Positions 18,556 through 27,020 are shown, counted from the stretch's first letter. The stretch: 64,000 nt of DNA from Anaerophilus nitritigenes (GCF_004138215.1 NZ_RYYS01000032.1:62001-126000); one strand, 5' to 3'. Numbers and translations: made by a program. The notes: generated by a model not told the origin, from the sequence alone.

Positions 18556-18583
18556 AACTCCCAATACTATTGTATTAGGAGTT
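18556..18583 (+). other. Intercistronic hairpin between mgsA and apbE
   Basis: AACTCC-C-AATAC and GTATT-A-GGAGTT pair around a four-base loop with one C/A mismatch. It is followed by CAAAAAATTTTTG rather than a T-run, so it may slow or partly end transcription, or protect the mgsA message end, instead of terminating fully. Confidence 0.45.
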
Positions 18584-18619
18584 CAAAAAATTTTTGAAAT
18601 AAAATATGGAGTGAAGAAG

Positions 18620-19654
18620 ATGAATAAAAAAATTGTTATAGGGATTTTATATATTCTTACTACTTTAATTTTTTTATCTGGATGTAGTAAAGAATTAAAA
18701 CCTGTTGAAGAATCTAGTTATATGCTAGGAACTTATTTGACGATTAAACTTTGGACAGATCATGAAGAAGAAGGCAAGGAGATCATAAAAAAATCTTTTG
18801 ATAGAATCCAAGAAATAGAAAAAAAAATGAGTGTAAATCTAGAAGATAGTGAAATTAATAAAATCAATCATGCATCAGGAGAAGATTTTATAAAGGTAAG
18901 TAAAGATACAAGTGAAGTTTTAAAAAAGTCACTAAGTTATGCAAAAATATCAAGGGGAGCATTTGATCCAACCATTGGTAAATTAGTACAATTATGGGGA
19001 ATTGGAACCGACAGTGAAAGAGTTCCTTCTCGGGAAGAAATAGAAAATGCATTAAAATATGTGAATTTTCATAGGATTAAGGAAAAGAATGATGATAGTT
19101 TTCAATTGCAAAACAAAGGAATGCGTCTTGATCTAGGAGGGATTGCAAAAGGATATGCCGCGGATGAAGTATATAAAATATTAAAAGAAAAAAAAATAGA
19201 ACATGCAATGATTAATTTAGGTGGAAATATATATGCAGTAGGGAATAAACTAGACGGATCTTCTTGGAAGATTGGAATACAAGATCCACTACAAAAAACA
19301 GGTACACATATGGGATATTTAGAAGTATCTAATCAATCTGTTGTAACGTCAGGAAATTATGAAAGATTTTTTGTTCAAAATAATGAAAGATATCATCATA
19401 TCATAGATCCACATAAAGGATATCCAGCAAAAAATGGAGTCATTAGCGCTACTATTGTTACAGACAAATCTATGGATGCAGATGCATTATCTACAGCCAC
19501 TTATATATTAGGGGTAGATGAAGGAATGAAGCTTATAGAAAGCCTAGAGAATGTAGAATGTATACTCGTTACGCAAAGTCAAGAGGTATATGTATCATCT
19601 GGATTGAAAAAAAAATTCAATATTATCAATGAAAAATTTCACTTAAAGGACTAA
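18620..19654 (+). CDS. apbE: FAD:protein FMN transferase (ApbE), lipoprotein
   Basis: ApbE (344 aa) transfers FMN from FAD to a Thr of target proteins such as RnfG and RnfD. A lipoprotein signal peptide ends in LSGC (Cys about residue 21), so it acts outside the membrane. Motifs LGTYLTIKLW, AFDPTIGKLVQLWGIG, LDLGGIAKGYAADE, INLGGNIYAVG, HHIIDPHKGYPA and DALSTATYILG are all intact. ATG 18620 follows TGGAGTGAAG; an overlapping longer frame running back into mgsA is not the start. Its obvious substrates are encoded at 3.5-5.0 kb. A terminator follows. Confidence 0.95.
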   Translation: MNKKIVIGILYILTTLIFLSGCSKELKPVEESSYMLGTYLTIKLWTDHEEEGKEIIKKSFDRIQEIEKKMSVNLEDSEINKINHASGEDFIKVSKDTSEVLKKSLSYAKISRGAFDPTIGKLVQLWGIGTDSERVPSREEIENALKYVNFHRIKEKNDDSFQLQNKGMRLDLGGIAKGYAADEVYKILKEKKIEHAMINLGGNIYAVGNKLDGSSWKIGIQDPLQKTGTHMGYLEVSNQSVVTSGNYERFFVQNNERYHHIIDPHKGYPAKNGVISATIVTDKSMDADALSTATYILGVDEGMKLIESLENVECILVTQSQEVYVSSGLKKKFNIINEKFHLKD

Positions 19655-19680
19655 ACCAAAAGTTTTAGTCTTTTTATTTT
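19649..19680 (+). terminator. Intrinsic terminator of apbE
   Basis: GACTAAA and TTTAGTC pair around an eight-base loop and run into TTTTTATTTTT, overlapping the apbE stop codon. Confidence 0.75.
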
Positions 19681-19684
19681 TGTA

Positions 19685-19711
19685 ATATTTCCTCTCCTTT
19701 TAAAATACAAT
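19685..19711 (+). promoter_or_regulatory. Candidate sigma-E (mother-cell) promoter of spoIVFA-spoIVFB
   Basis: ATATT (19685-19689), 14 bases, then AATACAAT (19704-19711). The Bacillus sigma-E consensus is ATATT-N14/15-CATACAMT, so the -10 differs at one base only and the spacing is ideal. In Bacillus spoIVF is transcribed by sigma-E. No good sigma-A promoter overlaps it. Confidence 0.62.
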
Positions 19712-19741
19712 GATAGTATCATCAACATAAGGAGGGAAATT

Positions 19742-20470
19742 ATGAATCCATTATATGAGCCTAGGAATTTCAATAGGCAAAAGAATATGCCTTATATGAA
19801 AAAAAAAGATCAACCAAAAAATTTTTATAGTAGAATTTTAAAAAAAATAATATTATCTATTATTATTGTGTTACTTATTATATGTATTAAGAATATGAAT
19901 ACACCTCTTACAAACAAGGTAACAGATATAATTAAAACTTCTCTTAATCATGAAATAAATATAAAAAATGCGGCAAAAAAAGTAGTAATTTATACAAAAA
20001 AAATACCTAAAGTACCAGATAAAGTAGTAAGTGTTTTTGATAATTTGTCCAAAAGTGAAAATTCAAAATATAATTTTGTAGTTCCTGTAAAGGGCAATAT
20101 TATTTCTAATTATGGAGAAAATATAGAACCTGTTTTGAATACGAAAACATTTCAAAGAGGAGTGGATGTAGCGGTTAAAGAGAAAGAGGATATTGTATGT
20201 ATAGGAGATGGAGAGGTTGTAGAAGTTAAAGAAGGAGAGAGTTTGGGTAAATATATAAAAATAAAACATAATACGAATATATTTTCTTTATATGGAAATT
20301 GTTCAGAGGTTTATGCAAAAAAAGGTGAAAAAATACAAAAGGGACAGATCATTGGAATCATTCATAAACCAAAAGAAGTAGAGAATACTTATTTGCATTT
20401 TGAACTTTGGGTGGATGGAAAAGTAGTAGATCCAACTACGTATATCCCGTTTGACAAAAAGATGCTCTAA
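19742..20470 (+). CDS. spoIVFA: SpoIVFA-like membrane protein with degenerate M23/LytM domain
   Basis: A 242-aa protein with a basic N-terminus, one membrane helix (about residues 36-56) and a C-terminal M23 (LytM) domain from about residue 112. In active M23 peptidases zinc is held by HxxxD and HxH; here the first motif reads QRGVD (His to Gln) and the second YLH (first His to Tyr), so catalysis is unlikely. That fits SpoIVFA, which holds and inhibits the SpoIVFB protease, encoded 15 bases downstream. In Bacillus minD is followed by spoIVFA-spoIVFB, a similar order. SpoIIQ-type is an alternative, but the partner gene favours SpoIVFA. Confidence 0.8.
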   Translation: MNPLYEPRNFNRQKNMPYMKKKDQPKNFYSRILKKIILSIIIVLLIICIKNMNTPLTNKVTDIIKTSLNHEINIKNAAKKVVIYTKKIPKVPDKVVSVFDNLSKSENSKYNFVVPVKGNIISNYGENIEPVLNTKTFQRGVDVAVKEKEDIVCIGDGEVVEVKEGESLGKYIKIKHNTNIFSLYGNCSEVYAKKGEKIQKGQIIGIIHKPKEVENTYLHFELWVDGKVVDPTTYIPFDKKML

Positions 20471-20485
20471 TAAGGTGGTATATGA

Positions 20486-21364
20486 ATGAGGATTATAAGA
20501 ATATTCGGAGTAGATATTAAGATCAATCCTTTATTATCTATTGTTTTTTTTGTATTTTTTTTATTGGGATACATTGAAAACTTAATTATATCTTTATTTA
20601 TTGTTTTATTGCATGAAAGTGCCCATATGATGGTTGCAAAAAAATTTGGATATGAATTAAGTAGCATTGAACTTTTTCCTTTTGGAGGAGTGGCAAAAGT
20701 AGAAGGAGAGGTGGCTATACACCCAGCCCATGAAATATTTATTGCATCAGCAGGCCCTTTTTTAAATTTATTAATGGCTTTACTAGGGTATGAATTGTAT
20801 GATATAGGAAAGTATACTCATGAATTATTTGTTTTTTTTATTTTATCGAACTTTATAATTGGTACATTTAATTTGATTCCTATATTACCATTAGATGGAG
20901 GACGCATCGTAAGAGCTTATTGTGCTTATTTTATAGGAATTAAAAAAGCTACTAAATTAGTAGCACTTTTATCTAAGAGTATAAGTGTTATATTTTTTAT
21001 TATAGGGATTTTATTATATAGATATAATCCATTTAATATTTATATATCTTGTTTGGCTGTCTTTTTATATATTGCTGCATGTAAAGAATATAAGATGGCA
21101 GCTTTTATTTTTATGAAAGAAATTAGTTTGAAAAAACAACACCTTCTCCAAAGAGGTATAGTACATACAAAACATTTGACGGCTTTAAAAAATACTCCTA
21201 TTCAAGAAGTAATGAATGAGTTTATTCCAAGAAAGTATTATATGGTTATTGTTATGGATGAAAAATGCAATATGATAGGGATGCTAACAGAGAATGATTT
21301 ATTTGAAGGTATGATAAAATATGGTGTAAATACCCCACTAGAAAAGTTGTTAATACATAAGTAA
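20486..21364 (+). CDS. spoIVFB: SpoIVFB-like site-2 (M50) intramembrane protease
   Basis: A 292-aa polytopic membrane protein. The zinc motif HESAH begins at residue 43 and the third ligand lies in PLDGGR (Asp 137), as in family M50 S2P proteases. The C-terminal 85 residues resemble a single CBS repeat (PIQEVMNEFIP to LTENDLFEGM), as in SpoIVFB, where it senses ATP. In Bacillus this enzyme cleaves pro-sigma-K in the outer forespore membrane. AAGGTGG precedes ATG 20486. It forms a pair with the SpoIVFA-like gene. Confidence 0.9.
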   Translation: MRIIRIFGVDIKINPLLSIVFFVFFLLGYIENLIISLFIVLLHESAHMMVAKKFGYELSSIELFPFGGVAKVEGEVAIHPAHEIFIASAGPFLNLLMALLGYELYDIGKYTHELFVFFILSNFIIGTFNLIPILPLDGGRIVRAYCAYFIGIKKATKLVALLSKSISVIFFIIGILLYRYNPFNIYISCLAVFLYIAACKEYKMAAFIFMKEISLKKQHLLQRGIVHTKHLTALKNTPIQEVMNEFIPRKYYMVIVMDEKCNMIGMLTENDLFEGMIKYGVNTPLEKLLIHK

Positions 21365-21455
21365 AATGATAAAATAGTAATACAAAAACATTGAGTATCA
21401 AAGAATACAAAAGTAGAGATAATACAAAAGAGAAGATATTTTTAGGAGGAAAAAG

Positions 21456-23300
21456 ATGAATAGACCCAAATTAGAAGAATTACTGTTACAAGTAGAAAAG
21501 CCAGCAAGATATATAGGGCAAGAAATAAATTCAGCTAATAAATCCTTAGAGGATGTTTCTATAAGATTTGGATTTTCTTTTCCGGATGTTTATGAGGTAG
21601 GTATGTCTCATTTAGGAATGCATATTTTATACAATTTAAAAAACAAACAAAAAGATATTTTTTGTGAAAGAATATTTGCACCATGGATGGATTTAGAAAA
21701 TCTTTTAAGGAAAGAAAATATTCCTCTATTTACATTAGAAAGTCACAGCCCTATTAAAGATTTAGATATGATCGCTTTTACACTTCAATATGAATTAAGC
21801 TATAGTAATATATTAAATATATTGGATTTAGGACAGATTCCTATTAAAAGTGAAGATAGACAAAAAGATTATCCTTTTATTATGGCAGGAGGACCTTGTG
21901 CCTATAATCCAGAACCTTTAGCAGAGATTATAGATTTTTTTGTATTAGGAGAAGGAGAAGAAGTGAATCTTGAGATACTAGAAAAATATAAAGAGTGGAA
22001 AAAAAGAAACACTTCTAAAGAAGAATTTTTAGAACAGATCTCACAAATCAAAGGTGTATATGTTCCAAAGTTTTATGATGTAAATTATCATGAAGATGGT
22101 ACCATTGAAAAGTTTATACCCAAAGACGAAAGATATCCTAAAAAAATAACAAAAAGGATTATAAAAAATTTAGACGATGTTTATTACCCAGAAGAGGTAA
22201 TTGTTCCCTTTACAGATATTGTGCATAATAGAGCTATGGTAGAGATTTTTAGAGGATGTACAAGAGGATGTAGATTTTGTCAAGCAGGAATGATTTATAG
22301 ACCTGTAAGAGAAAGAAGCTTAGATAAAGTAAAGACTTTAGCAACAAATCTTTTAGACAATACAGGATATGAAGAATTATCTTTATCATCTTTAAGTACA
22401 AGTGACTATTCTCAAATAGAACCACTTATTGAGCATCTTATGAATGAAAATGAAAAAGACAAAGTAGGATTATCTTTACCATCTTTAAGACTAGATAAAT
22501 TTCCGTTAGAAGTTATTGAGCAAATACAAAAGGTTAGAAAAACAGGACTTACATTTGCACCAGAGGCAGGAACCCAAAGACTAAGAGATGTTATTAATAA
22601 AGGGATTACAGAAAAAGATTTAATAGATGCTATGAAGGATGCTTTTTCTCTTGGTTGGAATAGTATTAAGCTTTATTTTATGATTGGCCTTCCTACAGAA
22701 ACTTATGAAGATTTAGATGGAATTGTGGATTTAGCTTATAAAGTAATAAATCTTTATTATGATACTCCAAAAGAAAAAAGAGGAAAGGGACTGAAAGTAA
22801 CGATTAGTACATCTTCTTTTGTTCCAAAGGCATGTACTCCTTTTCAATGGCATGGCCAAGACTCTATTGAAACTCTAAAAGAAAAACAATACTATTTAAA
22901 AGAAAAATTAAGACATAAAAACATAAAATATAATTACCATGAAACGAAAACTAGCTTTTTAGAAGGAGTATTTGCAAGAGGAGATAGAAAAGTTGGAAAG
23001 GTTTTAATGAAAGCTTGGGAATCTGGATGTAAATTTGATGGTTGGGGAGATTATTTTGATTATGAGAAATGGATGCAAGCTTTTGAAGATTGTAATATAG
23101 ACCCTCATTTTTATGCAAATAGACAAAGAAATTATGAGGAAGTTTTTCCATGGGATTTTATTGATATTGGTGTGAGTAAAGAGTACTTAAAAAAGGAAAA
23201 TGAAAAATCGAAAAAGGGAATCTTAACCCCTGATTGTAGAAAAGGATGTAGTGCCTGTGGTATTAATGAAGGAAGTCTAGGGGGTGTATGTAATGTATAA
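21456..23300 (+). CDS. TIGR03960-type B12-binding/radical SAM protein
   Basis: A 614-aa protein with a B12-binding-like N-terminal half and a radical SAM core. The cluster motif is C268-TRG-C272-RF-C275, and FRGCTRGCRFCQAG is typical of the family. The C-terminal tail has three further cysteines in CRKGCSACGIN. It is almost always followed by a DUF2344 gene, as here, and often sits beside ribonuclease G or L21 genes. A tRNA or ribosome modification role is suspected from that context but not proven. AGGAGGAAAAAG precedes the start. Confidence 0.85.
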   Translation: MNRPKLEELLLQVEKPARYIGQEINSANKSLEDVSIRFGFSFPDVYEVGMSHLGMHILYNLKNKQKDIFCERIFAPWMDLENLLRKENIPLFTLESHSPIKDLDMIAFTLQYELSYSNILNILDLGQIPIKSEDRQKDYPFIMAGGPCAYNPEPLAEIIDFFVLGEGEEVNLEILEKYKEWKKRNTSKEEFLEQISQIKGVYVPKFYDVNYHEDGTIEKFIPKDERYPKKITKRIIKNLDDVYYPEEVIVPFTDIVHNRAMVEIFRGCTRGCRFCQAGMIYRPVRERSLDKVKTLATNLLDNTGYEELSLSSLSTSDYSQIEPLIEHLMNENEKDKVGLSLPSLRLDKFPLEVIEQIQKVRKTGLTFAPEAGTQRLRDVINKGITEKDLIDAMKDAFSLGWNSIKLYFMIGLPTETYEDLDGIVDLAYKVINLYYDTPKEKRGKGLKVTISTSSFVPKACTPFQWHGQDSIETLKEKQYYLKEKLRHKNIKYNYHETKTSFLEGVFARGDRKVGKVLMKAWESGCKFDGWGDYFDYEKWMQAFEDCNIDPHFYANRQRNYEEVFPWDFIDIGVSKEYLKKENEKSKKGILTPDCRKGCSACGINEGSLGGVCNV

Positions 23301-24000
23301 AATTAGAATTCGGTTTACAAAAAAAGAATGGATGATTTTTATTTCTCATTTGGATCTTTTAAGACTTATAGAAAGAGCTTTAAGAAGAGCTAAAGTTTCT
23401 TTATCTTTTTCCCAAGGATTTAATCCTCATCCAAAGATTTCTTTTGCTACAGCCTTAGCTTTAGGAGTATCTAGTGATGGAGAATATATGGATATAGAAG
23501 TAGAAGAAGAAATAGATTTACAATGGTTAAAAAAAACAATGAATGAAGAATTACCAGAAGGTATTGAAGTATTAGGATGCAAATATATACCTATCAAAAG
23601 CAAAGCTTTAATGGCTTTTGTAGAGTACTCTACGTATAGGGTAAGATGTCCTCTTATACAAAAAATAGAAGAGGATGACATAAAGAAGAGAATTGAAAAC
23701 TTTATGAATGAAGAAGAAATATGGATAGAAAAGATAATTAATAAAAAAGGAAGAAAACAAAACAAATCTGTAAATATAAGACCTCTCATAGAAAAAATAG
23801 AACTAGCAAACTATGAAGAAGATAATTGTGTTTTAAAGATGATGCTAAAGACAGGAAGTCAAGGGAATATAAAACCAGATATAGTCATTGAAAAATTAGG
23901 AGATATATCTATAGATCTAACAAAGATACGCATTCATAGATTAGAATTATACGGTTTAGAGGATGAAAGAGTAGTTACACCCTTAGATGTAACTGTATGA
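23293..24000 (+). CDS. TIGR03936/DUF2344 family radical SAM-associated protein
   Basis: A 235-aa soluble protein. FISHLDLLRLIERALRRA and SFSQGFNPHPKISFA near the N-terminus are the family hallmarks. No Fe-S motif is present; it is thought to be a partner of the upstream TIGR03960 protein. The genes overlap by eight bases. ATG 23293 was chosen since GGGGGTG lies just upstream, inside the preceding gene; GTG 23284 would add three residues. Function unknown. Confidence 0.85.
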   Translation: MYKIRIRFTKKEWMIFISHLDLLRLIERALRRAKVSLSFSQGFNPHPKISFATALALGVSSDGEYMDIEVEEEIDLQWLKKTMNEELPEGIEVLGCKYIPIKSKALMAFVEYSTYRVRCPLIQKIEEDDIKKRIENFMNEEEIWIEKIINKKGRKQNKSVNIRPLIEKIELANYEEDNCVLKMMLKTGSQGNIKPDIVIEKLGDISIDLTKIRIHRLELYGLEDERVVTPLDVTV

Positions 24001-24022
24001 GTACTGTAGGGGGTTTAGTAAA

Positions 24023-25501
24023 ATGAAGGAAATTATTGTAGATGTTAGTTTAAAGCAGATAAGAGTTGCTCTTTTAGAAAATCAGCAGTTAGCGGAAATA
24101 TATATTGAAATGGATCATTATAAAAGAGTAGTAGGAAATATTTATAAAGGAAGAGTGACCAATGTACTTCCAGGGATGCAGGCAGCATTTGTAGATATGG
24201 GACTTGAAAAAAATGGATTTTTATATGTGAAAGATGCAGTTCCTTATTCACAAGGAAAGAAAGGTGTACCTATTAAAGATGTTGTCAAAAACGGAGAAGA
24301 GATTGTTGTTCAAGTAACCAAAGAACCTATGGGAACAAAAGGAGCGCGAGTTACGACTCACTTGACTCTTCCAGGAAGATATTTGGTTTTAATGCCAGGA
24401 ACTAATTATGTTGGAATTTCTAGAAGAATAGAAAAAGAAGATGAAAGAGAAAGACTTAGAAAAATAATAGAACAAATTAGACCACAAAATGTAGGCATTA
24501 TAATAAGGACTGCTGGAGAAGGAAAAGAAGAAAAAGAAATAAAAGATGATTTAAAATTTTTATTAAAATTATGGCAAAAAATTGATAAAGAAAAAAAACT
24601 AGGGTTTGCTCCAAGAGTTATTTATAAAGATATGGATCTATTACATAGAACTGTAAGGGATTTATTTACTCAAGATATAGACCGATTTGTAATTAATGAT
24701 AAAGAAAAGTATAAAAGTATTTTAGAGTTAGTAGAGTTAATTGATCCTAATTTAAAAGATAGAGTAAAATATTTGAATATAGATATGAATATTTTTGATC
24801 ATTATAAAATTGAGTCCATGATTTCTGATGCCATTGCTAGAAAGGTATGGCTAAAAAGTGGAGGATATTTAGTGATAGATCAAACAGAGGCTTTAACAGT
24901 AATAGATGTAAATACAGGAAAATATGTAGGAAGTCTAGATTTAGAAGATACCATTACAAAGACGAATAAAGAAGCTGCACAAGAGATTGCAAAACAATTA
25001 AAACTTAGAGATATTGGTGGAATTATTATTGTGGACTTTATTGATATGAATCATGAAGATACGCAAAAAGAAGTTTTAGAAATTTTGCAAAAGGCTCTTT
25101 TAAAAGATCGAACAAAAACAAACGTATTAGGAATTACACAGCTTGGTCTTGTAGAAATGACTAGAAAGAAAATAAGAGGAAGAATTAGCTCTATCATGCA
25201 AAAACAATGTCCTTATTGTGAAGGAACTGGAAGAATTTTATCTGAATATATAGTAATGCAAAAGATAGAAAAAGAAGTAAAAAGAATTGCTATACATACA
25301 AATTCAGAAGGAGTTCTTGTTGAGGTATCACCTACTTTAGAAAAAATTCTTTCTACAGATGCAAAGGGATTTATTATTGAACTAGAGGATTTAACAAATA
25401 TAAAAATATTTATTCAAAAAAATATACAAGTTCATGATGATGAATATGTAGTAAAAACCATGGGCAAAATAGAAAAAATACAAAATATGCTAAAAGAATA
25501 G
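24023..25501 (+). CDS. rng: Ribonuclease G
   Basis: A 492-aa RNase E/G family endoribonuclease. The S1 domain (about residues 37-125) includes GNIYKGRVTNVLPGMQAAFV; the DNase I-like catalytic region has DVNTGKYVG and VDFIDM with the Mg-binding Asp residues; the zinc-link motif CPYCEGTG starts at C396. Rng matures rRNA and trims mRNA. The N-terminal size matches RNase G rather than RNase E, whose long C-terminal scaffold is missing. In many Clostridia rplU-rpmA-obg follow; here rplS does. Confidence 0.94.
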   Translation: MKEIIVDVSLKQIRVALLENQQLAEIYIEMDHYKRVVGNIYKGRVTNVLPGMQAAFVDMGLEKNGFLYVKDAVPYSQGKKGVPIKDVVKNGEEIVVQVTKEPMGTKGARVTTHLTLPGRYLVLMPGTNYVGISRRIEKEDERERLRKIIEQIRPQNVGIIIRTAGEGKEEKEIKDDLKFLLKLWQKIDKEKKLGFAPRVIYKDMDLLHRTVRDLFTQDIDRFVINDKEKYKSILELVELIDPNLKDRVKYLNIDMNIFDHYKIESMISDAIARKVWLKSGGYLVIDQTEALTVIDVNTGKYVGSLDLEDTITKTNKEAAQEIAKQLKLRDIGGIIIVDFIDMNHEDTQKEVLEILQKALLKDRTKTNVLGITQLGLVEMTRKKIRGRISSIMQKQCPYCEGTGRILSEYIVMQKIEKEVKRIAIHTNSEGVLVEVSPTLEKILSTDAKGFIIELEDLTNIKIFIQKNIQVHDDEYVVKTMGKIEKIQNMLKE

Positions 25502-25519
25502 AGTTATAATATATTTTTG

Positions 25520-25548
25520 TTGTATTGTTTCTTATAGTATGTTATAAT
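25520..25548 (+). promoter_or_regulatory. Extended -10 sigma-A promoter of rplS
   Basis: TTGTAT (25520-25525), a 17-base spacer, and TATAAT (25543-25548) with TG one base upstream. The predicted start near 25555 leaves a leader of about 68 bases. Confidence 0.72.
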
Positions 25549-25561
25549 CATTTTGGCAATA

Positions 25562-25604
25562 CGGACGTTCCTCTGTTGTAACAAAAGATAATATGAACGT
25601 CTAG
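25562..25604 (+). ncRNA. Probable L19 ribosomal-protein leader (autoregulatory mRNA structure)
   Basis: The rplS leader has outer arms GGACGTTC (25563-25570) and GAACGTCT (25595-25602), enclosing a small TGTT-GT-AACA hairpin (25574-25583). A leader of this position and size, called L19_leader, is known in low-GC Gram-positives and is thought to bind free L19 to shut off its own translation. The ribosome site lies just after the outer stem. The identification rests on position and stem arms only. Confidence 0.55.
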
Positions 25605-25623
25605 GAAGGAAGGAGGGACAACC

Positions 25624-25968
25624 ATGGATATCATTAAAGCATTAGAGCAAGAACAAATCAAATCAGACATTCCTCAATTTAATGTAGGTGATACAGTAAA
25701 AGTACACTTGAAAATTAAAGAAGGAACTAGAGAAAGAATCCAGGTTTTTGAAGGTTTTGTTTTAAAAAGACAAAATGGTGGATTAAGAGAAACATTTACA
25801 GTAAGAAGAATTTCTTACGGAGTTGGAGTAGAAAGAACTTTACCATTACATTCTCCTAAAATCGAAAAAATCGAAGTAGTGAGAAGAGGTAAAGTAAGAA
25901 GAGCAAAACTTAACTATATCCGTGAGTTAAGAGGAAAAGCTGCGAAAATTAAAGAAAAAAGATTTTAG
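25624..25968 (+). CDS. rplS: 50S ribosomal protein L19
   Basis: L19 (114 aa) sits at the interface of the 30S and 50S subunits. [34 protein letters not shown] and [14 protein letters not shown] are family-typical. AAGGAGGGAC precedes ATG 25624. It begins a block (rplS-rbgA-rnhB-ylqG-ylqH) that is colinear with Bacillus, except that rpsP-rimM-trmD is missing in front and rng stands there instead. It has its own promoter, leader and terminator. Confidence 0.98.
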   Translation: MDIIKALEQEQIKSDIPQFNVGDTVKVHLKIKEGTRERIQVFEGFVLKRQNGGLRETFTVRRISYGVGVERTLPLHSPKIEKIEVVRRGKVRRAKLNYIRELRGKAAKIKEKRF

Positions 25969-25970
25969 TA

Positions 25971-25997
25971 AAGGGGACTGTATACAGTCCCTTTATT
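25971..25997 (+). terminator. Intrinsic terminator of rplS
   Basis: GGGACTGTA and TACAGTCCC form a perfect 9-bp stem extended by A/T pairs, with a tail of TTTATTA. It lies right after the rplS stop. Confidence 0.75.
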
Positions 25998-26111
25998 ACT
26001 ATTTAAAAATAAAAAGGTATTTTTTAAATTTATATGATCAATAAATAAAAAATAATATATAAATTTGTAGAAATTGAAATAAAAAATAAAGTGTAGAAGA
26101 AGGGGTTATAA

Positions 26112-26981
26112 ATGGAACAAATTAATTGGTACCCAGGGCATATGAAAAAAACAAAAGAATTAATTCAACAAAATCTAAAGCTTGTAGATGTAGTGGTAGA
26201 GCTTTTGGATGCAAGAATTCCTTTAAGTAGTAGAAACCCTCAGATTGATGATATTGTCTCTACAAAACCTAGAGTAATCATATTAAATAAAAGCGACTTG
26301 GCAAATCCAAATCAAACACGTAAATGGATGGAATATTTTAAAAGCAAAGGACTTTGTGCTATTGCTGTAAATACTATGAATGGATCAGGATTTAATGAAT
26401 TGACACAATCGATTCATGATGCTTTTAAAGAAAAAACAGATAAAATGATAGAAAAAGGCATGAGAATCAGGCCAGTAAGAGTTATGATTGTTGGAGTACC
26501 TAATGTAGGAAAATCTTCTTTGATCAATAGATTAACAGGTAAAAAAAGTGCCAAGACTGGAAATAAGCCAGGAGTCACAAGAGGAAAGCAGTGGGTAAGA
26601 TTAAAGGGAAATATTGAACTTTTAGATACACCAGGAATATTATGGCCAAAGTTTGAAGATCAAAATGTAGGTTTGAAGTTAGCATTTACAGGTGCAATCA
26701 AAGACGATATATTAGACATAGAAACTATTGCGTTAAGACTCATTGAATTTTTATCTGAAAACTATACTGATGATTTAAAGGAAAGATATAAATTAGAGAA
26801 ATTAGATGAGCAAGGAATCGATAATATGGATAAAATAGCTAAAAAAAGAGGATGTATTATTTCAGGTGGAAGAATTGACTATACGAGAGTTGCCAATATT
26901 GTTATAGATGAATTTAGAGAAGGAAAAATTGGAAGAATTACTTTAGAAACTCCTAATGATTTTATAGAAACTATTGAATAA
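26112..26981 (+). CDS. rbgA: Ribosome biogenesis GTPase RbgA (YlqF)
   Basis: A 289-aa circularly permuted GTPase: G4 (LNKSDLA, about residue 57) comes before G1 (GVPNVGKSS, about 127) and G3 (DTPG, about 175). The start INWYPGHMKKT is the RbgA hallmark. It acts in a late step of 50S assembly. AGAAGGGGTT precedes ATG 26112. Gene order rplS-rbgA-rnhB agrees. Confidence 0.96.
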   Translation: MEQINWYPGHMKKTKELIQQNLKLVDVVVELLDARIPLSSRNPQIDDIVSTKPRVIILNKSDLANPNQTRKWMEYFKSKGLCAIAVNTMNGSGFNELTQSIHDAFKEKTDKMIEKGMRIRPVRVMIVGVPNVGKSSLINRLTGKKSAKTGNKPGVTRGKQWVRLKGNIELLDTPGILWPKFEDQNVGLKLAFTGAIKDDILDIETIALRLIEFLSENYTDDLKERYKLEKLDEQGIDNMDKIAKKRGCIISGGRIDYTRVANIVIDEFREGKIGRITLETPNDFIETIE

Positions 26982-26990
26982 GTTTGTAAA

Positions 26991-27020
26991 AAAGGTACTA
27001 TTAAATAAGTACCTTTCTTT
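26991..27020 (+). terminator. Intrinsic terminator of rbgA
   Basis: AAAGGTACT and AGTACCTTT pair perfectly (9 bp) around an eight-base loop, followed by a short T-rich tail (CTTT). Confidence 0.68.

Noticed and set aside
18467-18619. N-terminal extension of apbE overlapping mgsA
   Set aside because: It would bury the lipoprotein signal; the start at 18620 has its own ribosome site.
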